Shown here: positions 1 through 7,900 of the stretch, piece by piece | Numbering within the stretch: the first letter of the stretch is position 1 | How the letters are laid out: each line of letters opens with the position of its first letter | Assembly (NCBI GenBank): GCA_022572905.1 | Contig: JACZUZ010000012.1 | Span: 1 to 12,585, forward strand | Direction: 5' to 3' | Length of the DNA: 12,585 nucleotides | Origin: Candidatus Zixiibacteriota bacterium | GTDB taxonomy: Bacteria > Zixibacteria > MSB-5A5 > GN15 > JACZUZ01 | Notes under the pieces: generated by a model | The model's input: the letters and a program-made list of their open reading frames with translations, nothing else | Database searches by the model: none | What the model was told of the DNA's origin: nothing | Position numbers and translations under genes: made by a program

Positions 1-2279
1 AAGACGCGCAAGTGGTTGTTATAAAAGACCCTCGCACAGGACGCTACTTCAAATTGCGCGAGCCCGAGTTCTGGCTAATCAGTAAATTTGACGGAAAATC
101 AGACACAAAATCTCTGGCCTCTCAATTCAATGATCGCTTCGGCCATGCCCTTAGCCCGGGAGCAATTGAGGAGTTCATTAAGAGGCTCGATGATCTCTAC
201 TTTCTTGAAACCGAACGCGCCGAATATGAGGTCTCCCGGTCGGTGCATCGAGCGTCATTCGGTACAGCCAGATCGCTGGCTTCGCGCATATTGTATGTCA
301 AGTTGACTGCATTCGACCCAACTCGATTTCTCGACTGGGTGTTAGGTTGGTACCGCCCTTTGCATGGCAGAGCGCTCTTTGGATTGTCACTCCTGTTTGT
401 GGTTTTTGGACTCGTCGTCTTTTGGGAAAATAAAGTACACTTTACCTATGGTTTCTGGGATATCTTCGCTCTTGGCACAGCCCCCACAATCATCATCTCA
501 TTCGCGGTGATCTTCACTCTCCATGAACTGGCGCATGCGCTAACATGCCGCCTGCATGGCGGCGAAGTTACCGATGTCGGTTTCCTTTTGCTCTATTTGC
601 AACCATGTTTCTACACAAATCTCTCAGACGCCTGGCTTTTCAAAGAGAAGAAACACCGTCTGTCGGTTATCTGGGCCGGACCTTTGTGCCAGCTTATGAC
701 TCTCTCGTTTTTTGTTTTGGTCTGGCGCGTGACAGTTCCGGGGACCGTCATAAATGAGATTGCGCTCATCACCACTGTCATTTGCGCGGTGACTGTCCTG
801 TTCAACTTCAATCCGCTAATCAAACTTGACGGCTATTTCCTGCTTTCAGACTGGCTGGAAATACCTAATCTGCGAACCAAATCCTTTGCGTATTTTGGCG
901 CGATTCTCAAGTCTCGGCTTCTCGGAATTGAGTCCGAGGCTGATCCTGCAAGCGAAGTGGCGCCTCCAAATCGTCGCGAGAGAAAAATTTTCTTCTGGTA
1001 TGCCTTCATGACATCACTATATACGGCGGTTTTTCTCTCGATTTTGATCTATATCGTCAGCGGCTGGCTGAGACCCACTCTGGGTGGTTGGGGGTTATTG
1101 TTGATAGCCGCGCTGATCCTGCTTATTTTGAGGCGTGGAATTTTATCCGCCGCTCGATACGTATCACGTCCGGTAGTAGCAATGAAGAAAATATTCGCAT
1201 CCAAAACCAGAGCAATCACCTACTCAGGGGTGTTCATTGTTTCCTTTGTTATCTTTGTGGCCGCTCCATTTCCCGAGGGAGTTTCCGGCTCGGTAACAAT
1301 CCACCCCCTTGATCAATTCATTATCAGCCTGGGGCAAGGAGGGCGATTGCGCACCGAGAGGCGCATCGGAGGATTGCGACCCGAGGTGTATTCGAGCTTC
1401 ATTAATATGAGCTCTCTTGATCTTTCCGCTCTGGATTTCAAACTGAGAGTATCCGCTGGCGACGAGGTGGAAGTCGGCGACACGCTTGCGCTCTTGCGCT
1501 CCAACCAGGTCGCCGCCGCGATGGAGATGGCTATCTCAGCTCTCGCCACGCTCGAAGCGCGATTGAAACTCCTCCGAACGCCGCCGCGCCCGGAATCGCT
1601 TCAGGTATTGCGGGCGAATGTCAACGCCCTTAAATCTGAACTCACCAGGACTCAATTGGATTACAAACGTAAAGAAGAACTCAGCTCCAAGAAATTGATA
1701 GCCGGAAGCGAGCTCGAGAACTCCCGCTCGGCAGTGGAAGTTGCGGAGTCGCGGCTGAGTTCGGCCCAATCGCAAGTGCAGTTGAGTTCCGCTCCGCCCA
1801 AACCTGAGGAGGAAGATGTGATTCTGAGCCAAATCTCCGAGGCGGAGGCGAATATAGAATTTCTCAAATCCCAGATCGCCGCCCAGGTTATCAAAAGTCC
1901 TATCAAGGGGAGAGTAGTCGGATCGCGCAATCCGAACGAAGTGATCGCGGTCGTCGCTGATGGTCAGGTAGAGACGATGGTCAGAATCTCCGATGCGGAC
2001 ATCAGCCGCGTGCGTGTTGGCAGTTCCGTGATTATGAGGGTTCGCAGTTATCCGGGTGATGTTTTTGAAGGAGTCGTGGCCCGGATAGGCTCGGGCGACT
2101 CACAAAGTGAGGGTTCAAGCGATTTCCAGGTTGCGGTGATATTCCCAAATCCAGACCGCCAGCTCCGCGAAGGAATGAGCGGATATGCCAAAATCGACGC
2201 AGGAACCGGTACCTTACTTGGCAAAACCAGCCGCAAATTATCTTCTCTGATCAGAGTGGAATTTTGGTCTCTGTGGTGA
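1..2279 (+). CDS. PqqD-like / M50 zinc protease / HlyD adaptor fusion protein, 5' end outside window
   Basis: Predicted inner-membrane protein for handling and export of a short peptide. Residues are numbered from the GTG at 12, but the frame is open to base 3 and reads DAQ before VVIKDPRTGRYFKL, so the true start lies upstream. Residues 1-67 match a PqqD-type winged-helix domain, the fold that binds RiPP leader peptides. Residues 120-420 hold several membrane segments with the site-2-protease zinc motif HELAH (171-175) and the second motif NPLIKLDGY (267-275, Asp273 the likely third ligand). Residues 425-755 are an HlyD-like adaptor: half-lipoyl motif GDEVEVGDTLALL (483-495), coiled coil (about 500-625), second half-lipoyl strand with IKSPIKGRVVG (627-637), then a beta-barrel region. 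The C terminus looks complete. It resembles the family annotated as putative peptide zinc metalloproteases (YydH-related). The next gene on this strand is a 24-codon peptide, its probable substrate by context. Protease activity and substrate are inferred. Confidence 0.93.
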   Translation, partial: DAQVVVIKDPRTGRYFKLREPEFWLISKFDGKSDTKSLASQFNDRFGHALSPGAIEEFIKRLDDLYFLETERAEYEVSRSVHRASFGTARSLASRILYVKLTAFDPTRFLDWVLGWYRPLHGRALFGLSLLFVVFGLVVFWENKVHFTYGFWDIFALGTAPTIIISFAVIFTLHELAHALTCRLHGGEVTDVGFLLLYLQPCFYTNLSDAWLFKEKKHRLSVIWAGPLCQLMTLSFFVLVWRVTVPGTVINEIALITTVICAVTVLFNFNPLIKLDGYFLLSDWLEIPNLRTKSFAYFGAILKSRLLGIESEADPASEVAPPNRRERKIFFWYAFMTSLYTAVFLSILIYIVSGWLRPTLGGWGLLLIAALILLILRRGILSAARYVSRPVVAMKKIFASKTRAITYSGVFIVSFVIFVAAPFPEGVSGSVTIHPLDQFIISLGQGGRLRTERRIGGLRPEVYSSFINMSSLDLSALDFKLRVSAGDEVEVGDTLALLRSNQVAAAMEMAISALATLEARLKLLRTPPRPESLQVLRANVNALKSELTRTQLDYKRKEELSSKKLIAGSELENSRSAVEVAESRLSSAQSQVQLSSAPPKPEEEDVILSQISEAEANIEFLKSQIAAQVIKSPIKGRVVGSRNPNEVIAVVADGQVETMVRISDADISRVRVGSSVIMRVRSYPGDVFEGVVARIGSGDSQSEGSSDFQVAVIFPNPDRQLREGMSGYAKIDAGTGTLLGKTSRKLSSLIRVEFWSLW

Positions 2280-2360
2280 CTGAAATCATAACACATTGAT
2301 AGACAATAACTTACGCCTCCACGTTTTGCCACATTTACCCTAAAACAGCGTTATTTCGTG

Positions 2361-2388
2361 TTGACAGACCGGAACATTGAGGTATATT
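2361..2388 (+). promoter_or_regulatory. Sigma-70-type promoter for the short peptide gene
   Basis: A perfect TTGACA (2361-2366) and TATATT (2383-2388) are separated by 16 bases. This puts transcription start near 2395 and gives the peptide gene a leader of about 175-180 nt. It is the best-looking promoter in the window. It implies the peptide is transcribed independently of the upstream fusion protein, probably at a higher level, as expected when a precursor must outnumber its processing enzyme. The call rests on sequence match only. Confidence 0.7.
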
Positions 2389-2394
2389 CAGCGT

Positions 2395-2571
2395 AGCTGA
2401 TAATGGGCTGGTTCAATGGATGTCCCAGCCAGGCTGAGGCATGAGAGCCTCCTGATTAAGATCTGGTATCGAACGGCAGTAACGTGGCCGGAAACAAACC
2501 AGAAGCAAGGAACGCAAAAGAAGGAGTTTTAGAACTCATACACACGGAACGTCAAAAGGAGGAAATGAGAA
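2395..2571 (+). promoter_or_regulatory. Long, structured-looking 5' leader of the peptide gene
   Basis: Between the predicted transcription start and the peptide ATG there are about 177 bases, unusually long for a 75-base gene. Visible pairings are GGCTGG (2406-2411) with CCAGCC (2425-2430), GAGGC (2436-2440) with GCCTC (2447-2451), and CGGC (2474-2477) with GCCG (2487-2490). Competing pairings exist: CAGCC (2426-2430) with GGCTG (2432-2436), and AGGCT (2431-2435) with AGCCT (2446-2450), so alternative folds are possible. The 3' part (about 2493-2571) is purine-rich and carries AAGGAG at 2521-2526 before the true AGGAGG. I do not recognise a known riboswitch class. It could be a regulatory leader, a stabilising 5' UTR or a small RNA that includes the peptide gene. 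Confidence 0.4.
2557..2562 (+). promoter_or_regulatory. Perfect AGGAGG ribosome-binding site that decides the peptide start
   Basis: AGGAGG is followed by nine bases and then the ATG at 2572, which is good spacing. The other nearby ATG, at 2565, is only two bases away and in another frame, so this site selects the 24-codon frame. No other start visible in the window has a comparable site. Confidence 0.8.
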
Positions 2572-2646
2572 ATGGATACATATACTCTTTCCATCGAACC
2601 GTTGGAAGACAAGATTGCTCCCGGCTTGAGCCAGGGCGGTCAATAA
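2572..2646 (+). CDS. 24-residue putative precursor peptide (IEPLEDKIAPG core motif)
   Basis: A short gene of 24 codons plus TAA, beginning MDTYTLS, continuing IEPLEDKIAPG and ending GLSQGGQ. It has its own promoter, a perfect AGGAGG nine bases before the ATG and a rho-independent terminator about 100 bases after the stop, so it looks like a dedicated transcription unit. The length is close to PqqA, the PQQ precursor, and the peptide follows a gene with a PqqD-like domain. Unlike PqqA it lacks the Glu-xxx-Tyr pair: its only Tyr (position 4) precedes Glu9 and Glu12, so it is not a PQQ precursor. It has no Cys and no hydrophobic signal segment. My reading is that roughly residues 5-17 are the recognition part and the Gly-rich tail is the product or cleavage end. 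IEPLEDKIAP recalls, from memory only, LEPLEDRIAP-like motifs near the N termini of some planctomycete surface proteins. The open frame and signals are seen; the precursor role is inferred. Confidence 0.72.
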   Translation: MDTYTLSIEPLEDKIAPGLSQGGQ

Positions 2647-2655
2647 ATCCGACAA

Positions 2656-2675
2656 AGGCGGATTGAATGCCGCCT
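2656..2675 (+). repeat. Perfect 6-bp hairpin just after the peptide stop codon
   Basis: AGGCGG (2656-2661) pairs exactly with CCGCCT (2670-2675) across an 8-base loop. It starts ten bases after the TAA and has no T tract, so it is not a terminator by itself. It could protect the 3' end of the short mRNA or be coincidental. Confidence 0.4.
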
Positions 2676-2742
2676 GCGCTGACTTGAGATAGAATCTTGA
2701 GTTAAGCGGCTCTGAAAACTAGAAATTAGACTTTAGAGCATG

Positions 2743-2778
2743 AAACCGGCGAAGCCATTTGGCCTCGCCGGTTTTTTT
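2743..2778 (+). terminator. Strong rho-independent terminator of the peptide transcript
   Basis: AAACCGGCGA (2743-2752) pairs with TCGCCGGTTT (2765-2774), and the stem continues inward through GCC/GGC past one mismatch to an ATTT loop. A run of seven T (2772-2778) follows. Read on the other strand the hairpin is followed by only a short T run, so it ends the + transcript best but may also act on the converging - strand transcript from the membrane-TPR gene. Confidence 0.9.
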
Positions 2779-2854
2779 GTGTTTGGAGGGAAGTTGGGTC
2801 GGTCTGGATTTAGTGATGAGAATTACTAAGCTAAAAATCGATTAACAGCTGGCT

Positions 2855-4876
2855 TCAATCTTCCAGGTACAAGTAGTTGTTCTTAGTAGTTTGATAGTCC
2901 TGTCTACTTCTTCCAAATTTTAAGAACTCTGAATAGTGGTGTTTCGCTGTCGCGGTATCATTCCTTCTAAGGGCAAGAACTACATACAGCATATGTCCAG
3001 CAGGTGAATTCTTGTTTTTCGAAAACAGAGAATCTGCTATTAGTAGGGCGGTGTCCAGATGGTTTTCATGGTAATAAGACATTCCCAATCCCTCCAAGAC
3101 ATATGGAAGGGAGGGATCAAGGTAGTGCGCTTCTCGAAACATTTCGATAGCTTCTTTGTATTTTCCCCAGGAAAAATAAAGTCGTCCTCCTTCGTCTCTT
3201 AATGGGGCGGAAACCGGCCTAAGTTTCAAAGCCCGTTTGAAGTAGTATTCAGAACTATCGAACATCCCAAACTGACGATATGAAATTCCCAGAACTCTTA
3301 AAAAGTCAGCCTTGTAAGGATTCTTATTGACGAGAAACTTTGATATTTGAAGAGCCTTCTTGTTCTCGCCGCTTTCTATGGCATTGTATGCGTCCTTCAA
3401 GAGGCTATACTCAGGATGCTTCTCTTTGAGTTCCTTCTTGACTTCCTCATACTTTGAATAATGTCGCTTATCGAGAAAGTAGTTCGCATAAATCACCCAA
3501 CCAGTGCGATCCTTACTTCCGTAGTGTCTTAGCAAAGAATGGAAGCGATTTTCTGACGCTTCTACGTTCAAGTTTGCAGATATGAACACGCCACTTAATA
3601 GTCCGCAGAGAATAATGTAAGACCAGACTAGATTTGCGTTTATTAGTCGACTAATCTTATTCAAATGATAGCACATGAAAAGGAAAGGACATACTAGAGT
3701 AAACGACATCAGGTCCCAGTCTCGGCCCATGCCTATTCTTGGATCAATTACTAAAAGAAATAAAGTCGAACCGATCGAACAAACCCCTAGGAATTTCGCC
3801 ACGTCGTCTCTAATAAGTTTCGCTCTACCTCGAAAAATCAGATAAACCAGAATCAGAGAACCCGGGAAAATCAACAACGCAAGATTGAGAATGTCGAGCA
3901 GGTGTTGAGTTCCGAATACAAAATACCCCGGTGATTCGGGTCGACCTTCCAGCAAAGGCAAGAAGATTACTTCTATTTCGAGAAAATTGTTGTAAGACCA
4001 AATTAAAAACCACGCGAATGCGCTCGCGAATGCTACGATAGCCACAACCCCAAATGACCTACTCCTTCGTCTCAGGTTGAAAAAGTCTAGTTTCTTAAGT
4101 GTCAGTAAGAGTACGCCTCCGATTAAATAGAGTCCTTGCAAATGCATTGACAGAGTTAAAATGAAAGAAAATATGCAAATCAGGAATCCCTTTCCTTCCT
4201 GTAGATATCGAATTGAGAGAGCAAGGAAAGTTGTCGCGGTCGCCCAAAACAACGGATATAGCTTAACATATCCCAGAAAGAGTAAAACTAAGCCTGATCC
4301 AAGAAACGAGCTGAGAATTATCAATCGAATCAGATTTGTCTTGAAGAGCTTCTTGATAATTAGAGTAAAGTTGTAGACAACTACAAAGCCGCACGTGACA
4401 GAAATCAATTGGAAGGCAGTTAGCGCAGTGTCTTTCGTGTAGCTTCCGAGAAGCCACTGAACACCCCTAACCAATGGAATCGAAAGTGGCTCGGTCCACT
4501 TCCTCATGAAAGTATCACCCCGGCCAAAGATACTGATCCAGCTATAACCATCACCAAGAAAGTGAGTCTCGGCTTTAAGGAGATAAAAAACCATAGTACA
4601 TGTGACAGCCAATATAATTGGAGGCAAATAACGATTAGACCAGAGTACGGAGCCTATGGATTCAGAGAGCTTTCGTAGTTGTGCCGCCTCGTGTCGCATC
4701 GAAGCTAATGCTATAGCGATAATTGCCCCAAGAACAAAAATGTAGGCGAAAATAGATGGAAGAAACTGGAGATGATTGATTCCCCAAAGTGAGTTCGCAT
4801 TAAACCAGTATAGGCTTCCCGCGAATCCTAAGATGATAACAACTGGAAGTAAAGCAGTGCGATTATGATAGTTCAC
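2855..4876 (-). CDS. Polytopic membrane protein with C-terminal TPR repeats (GT-C-like, function unknown)
   Basis: A 673-residue protein with about ten or more hydrophobic segments over residues 8-435 and a soluble C-terminal third (about 490-660) of TPR-like helical pairs, for example around 525-550, 560-587 and 593-620. The first large loop carries FLGDGYSW (106-113), and WTEPL follows at 127. An acidic residue in this loop is characteristic of GT-C glycosyltransferases using polyprenyl-linked sugars, so a GT-C-like role in glycosylation or envelope polymer assembly is the best guess; no family-defining motif makes it certain. The start is GTG (4876-4874); an in-frame TAA lies four codons upstream, and ATG overlapping the GTG reads ATG-TGA and is unusable. 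No SD is visible. Base composition is clearly more AT-rich than its neighbours. It lies 72 bases downstream of the Ser/Thr kinase gene on the same strand, so it may be co-transcribed. Confidence 0.88.
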   Translation of the reverse strand: MNYHNRTALLPVVIILGFAGSLYWFNANSLWGINHLQFLPSIFAYIFVLGAIIAIALASMRHEAAQLRKLSESIGSVLWSNRYLPPIILAVTCTMVFYLLKAETHFLGDGYSWISIFGRGDTFMRKWTEPLSIPLVRGVQWLLGSYTKDTALTAFQLISVTCGFVVVYNFTLIIKKLFKTNLIRLIILSSFLGSGLVLLFLGYVKLYPLFWATATTFLALSIRYLQEGKGFLICIFSFILTLSMHLQGLYLIGGVLLLTLKKLDFFNLRRRSRSFGVVAIVAFASAFAWFLIWSYNNFLEIEVIFLPLLEGRPESPGYFVFGTQHLLDILNLALLIFPGSLILVYLIFRGRAKLIRDDVAKFLGVCSIGSTLFLLVIDPRIGMGRDWDLMSFTLVCPFLFMCYHLNKISRLINANLVWSYIILCGLLSGVFISANLNVEASENRFHSLLRHYGSKDRTGWVIYANYFLDKRHYSKYEEVKKELKEKHPEYSLLKDAYNAIESGENKKALQISKFLVNKNPYKADFLRVLGISYRQFGMFDSSEYYFKRALKLRPVSAPLRDEGGRLYFSWGKYKEAIEMFREAHYLDPSLPYVLEGLGMSYYHENHLDTALLIADSLFSKNKNSPAGHMLYVVLALRRNDTATAKHHYSEFLKFGRSRQDYQTTKNNYLYLED

Positions 4877-4882
4877 ATGAAC

Positions 4883-4911
4883 TAGTTAAGGTGTCTGCAG
4901 ATAGTTGTCAA
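4883..4911 (-). promoter_or_regulatory. Possible promoter for the membrane-TPR gene
   Basis: On the - strand a perfect TTGACA (4911-4906) is followed after 17 bases by TAACTA (4888-4883), or after 16 by TTAACT. The -10 is poor. If used, transcription would begin at or within a few bases of the GTG start, giving a leaderless or nearly leaderless mRNA, consistent with the missing SD. Only the -35 box is convincing. Confidence 0.3.
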
Positions 4912-4948
4912 CAGAAGTTTTTGAAAACCCTAGCGCCGAAATCAAGCC

Positions 4949-7900
4949 TCACCGCTTAACAGTAAGTTTCAGTCTCAAGTGTTGGATGGATTCGTTAAGT
5001 CGTTTGACAAGCGGTTGAGTCAAAAATGGTCTGAGATATTCACGGCGGGGAAGTTCGCCGGAGATCTCCTTTACCTTTTGGAGCGCCCGCGCTAGATGTT
5101 TATAGCCTGCCTGGAACTCGCCAGCGTCGAGCAGGAGTTCTCCCATTACCGTTTCGAGTTTCCATAACTCGGATTTGTCGCCGTTGATCTCCGCCTGTCT
5201 TAATCCTGTTACGATATGACGCTTGGTCTCCGGTGAGTTTGGTTCAAGCGCAAGTGTCACTTCAGCGAGGATTCGAAAGAATCGCGGTCGTTCAATGTCC
5301 TCAAGCGAATTCTCGAAGAACTCAGTCGGCGCTCCCAGAAGTTTCACCGCGTCCTCCGGTCTGTCTTTTGAGAGCAGGCTTTCCGCCCAGGCTAATTTTA
5401 CCAGGGCGATTTCGCGGTTGGATTTCAACTCCTCAGCGATTCGTAAAGCCTCCGAGAAGTCTTTGTCGCCCAAACTTGGACCAATAATTAAAGCTTGAAT
5501 TTCGCCGCTCTTGTCGCCAATCTCACGCGCGGCGCTGAGAGCCTCGTGCGCGGATTCAGAAGCCAAATCAGGGCGGCAGACTTTGTTCAGGAAGTCTGTC
5601 TCCTGAAGCAATGCCAAAACCTGTAACGTTTTGTCTTGAAGTCTTCGCGATGTTTGCAGAGAATTGCGAATGAGTTTATCTGTTTTTTTCCATTGACCGG
5701 TGCGCTTAAAAACCGTAGCGATATTCAGATCAAAAATAGCCTTGTTGGCGTCGTCGCTGAGTTCTTCCGCAAGCGTTCGACCTTCCATACTTCGCACGAG
5801 CGATTCATGTAAACGTCCGGCAGTAAGTGCGCAAGCAACAAGATTGTCGAGATTGAACATCACCTCTTTGCGATTTCCCAACTCTCGATTCAGCTGGAGA
5901 GCTTCGTTCAGACAATCCAGCGCCAGGCTCGTTTCGCCTTGTTTGTGATAAGTATATCCTATGTTGTTTAGCGTGCGTGCAATTTCAATCTTGTCGTTTA
6001 GTTTGCGTTTCAGAGTCAACGCGATTTTGTACAGTCTCGTCGCCCGTTTCAAGTTTCCTGTGATCGCGAATACAGATCCGATATTGTTTATTGTCGACGC
6101 GGTATCGGCGATATCTCCGCGTTTCTTGTGAAGCGTCAAGGCTTTGCGATAGGTTATCAGCGCAGAGGAAAAGTCAGATACTATCCAGTGTATGTTTCCG
6201 ATATTGTTTGTAACTCTCGCGAGTTCGGTTTGATTGTCCAACTCCTGATACAATTTGCTGGCCTGTTCGAGCGCTTTCAAACCGGAGTCAAAATCCTGCT
6301 TCATTTTATAAATATCGCCCAGGTCCTTGTAAGATTCGGCCAGAGTTGATTTTGGAATCTGATCATCGTCCAATGAAATAATTCTCAAATAACGAGCCTC
6401 GGCGCCAATCATGTCACCCACGCCTTTACGAATATCTCCGTCCCGGTGCAACAACTCGGCGAGTCGCAGAGTGTCTTGATTCTCTTCGGCCAGTTTCGTA
6501 GCGTTGGACAAAACAGGCAGCGCCTCGACTTCGCGTCCCTCGGGGGAAAGTTGATTGCAATACCGGATAATCAATTCTGTGGAACGATTGAGGACACTTG
6601 CCTTCAAATATAGATTTGCGCAAAGTTCCAAACCAGTGGAGTTCAACTCTGTTGTGTCGATTGACGCGGCGGTACGGAACGCGATTCGTTTGACAATCGC
6701 GTCTGAAACAACAGGCGCAACCAACTCAACTAAAGCAGAGTCGATTTCCGGACCGGGAAGAGTTTCTCTTTTAATAAATCTAATGCGGCGAAGATTCGCC
6801 AATCCTCCGACCACCGCCGCTCGAATTACATCTTTCTTAGAGCTAGTCGCAAGCGAGCGAAATCGGATGCGCTCGGCCTCAATCAGTTGTCTGGGCCATT
6901 CATAGGTTTCGAAATCACTACATCCGCGCAATTCACCGTTAATCCAATTGAGCGCACCAGATGCGAAATTCTTGGAAAGGATGAGCCTGACCTTTTGCAG
7001 GTTACCACCCGAGATTAGTTTGAGCCGCTCCGACTCCGGGAGGGCAAGTCCCGCAAGTTCGAGGAACGTATCCAGATCAATGCGCGGGTCACGTGGCGTC
7101 ATCCGTTTCGGTTGAATGGCTTTTCGAAATGGAAATGTGGCTCCAATTTCTGCAAGACGCTCGCAAATGATAAATCCATTGGCTGGTCGCAGAATTGGCT
7201 CCTTGGCGATCAATTCGCGTATCAATTCCGAGAAAGATTTTGGAAAAGAGCTGACAACATCGGAAATCTCCGCCGGGTCATCCTCTCTGACGGCGGCGGC
7301 TATTCGGGCTGGATCACTTTCCTCGTTGATAAAAGGATGCTCACCTGTGGCAAGTTGGTATGCGATTACGCCCAGCGAAAAAATATCCGACAGATGAGAC
7401 ACCGCACGTGAGGTTGTTGTTTCCGGCGCAGAAAACCCGAGTGTGCCAACTCCTATCCGATTGTTTGCGGACTCACCGGTCAATTGGGCCATCGAGAAGT
7501 CTATCAGATGAGGGTAAAACAATCCGACGGTTTCAATGTCTTTGTCGGAAAGATTTTCGGGAAGGATGATATTATGGGGTTTGATATCGCCGTGAGTAAC
7601 TCCTCGCAGTTTTAAGTAATACAATGTTATTGACAGGGAGGAGATCAAGTTCATAAGAGCCAGAGGAGACTCAATGCGTTTGATTTCATCCAGCGAAATT
7701 CCTGGCAGAAAAGGCAGTATTATACCCTTTCCGAAATCTTTTTCGTCGATAGGTTGTGGAGTGACAACTCCGGGGAAATCTAATTCAGACGTAATCTGAA
7801 TTTCTCTCGTGATCAGATCAGAAAAATTCGCTTCGGGAGAGTGCGAATACTTAAACGCGTATTTACGCCGAGTGGTTTTCGATTCAATCAGAGCAACGCT

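Noticed and set aside
2395..2571. Cyclic-di-GMP (GEMM-I) or other known riboswitch
   Set aside because: Short fragments such as aaccag and acgcaaaag recall parts of GEMM, but the conserved first half and the order of elements are absent.
2572..2646. PqqA, precursor of PQQ
   Set aside because: Length and PqqD context fit, but the Glu-xxx-Tyr pair needed for PQQ is missing and the peptide's Tyr is at position 4.
2484..2666. 60-codon GTG-initiated frame across the peptide gene
   Set aside because: It is in a different frame from the one selected by AGGAGG, has no ribosome site at its start, and its composition is erratic. The 24-codon frame with the LEDKIAP motif explains the region better.
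2565..2666. Alternative ATG only two bases after AGGAGG
   Set aside because: The spacing is too short for initiation, and the product has no recognisable pattern.
5900..6300. DNA repeats in the TPR part of the kinase gene (recurring atattgttt-like words)
   Set aside because: They come from the repeated NNIG codons in consecutive TPRs; the spacing of about 120 bases matches the 40-residue repeat, not a CRISPR or mobile element.
6555..6905. 116-codon + strand frame opposite the Ser/Thr kinase gene
   Set aside because: Antisense shadow of a gene with clear domain structure; no independent signals.
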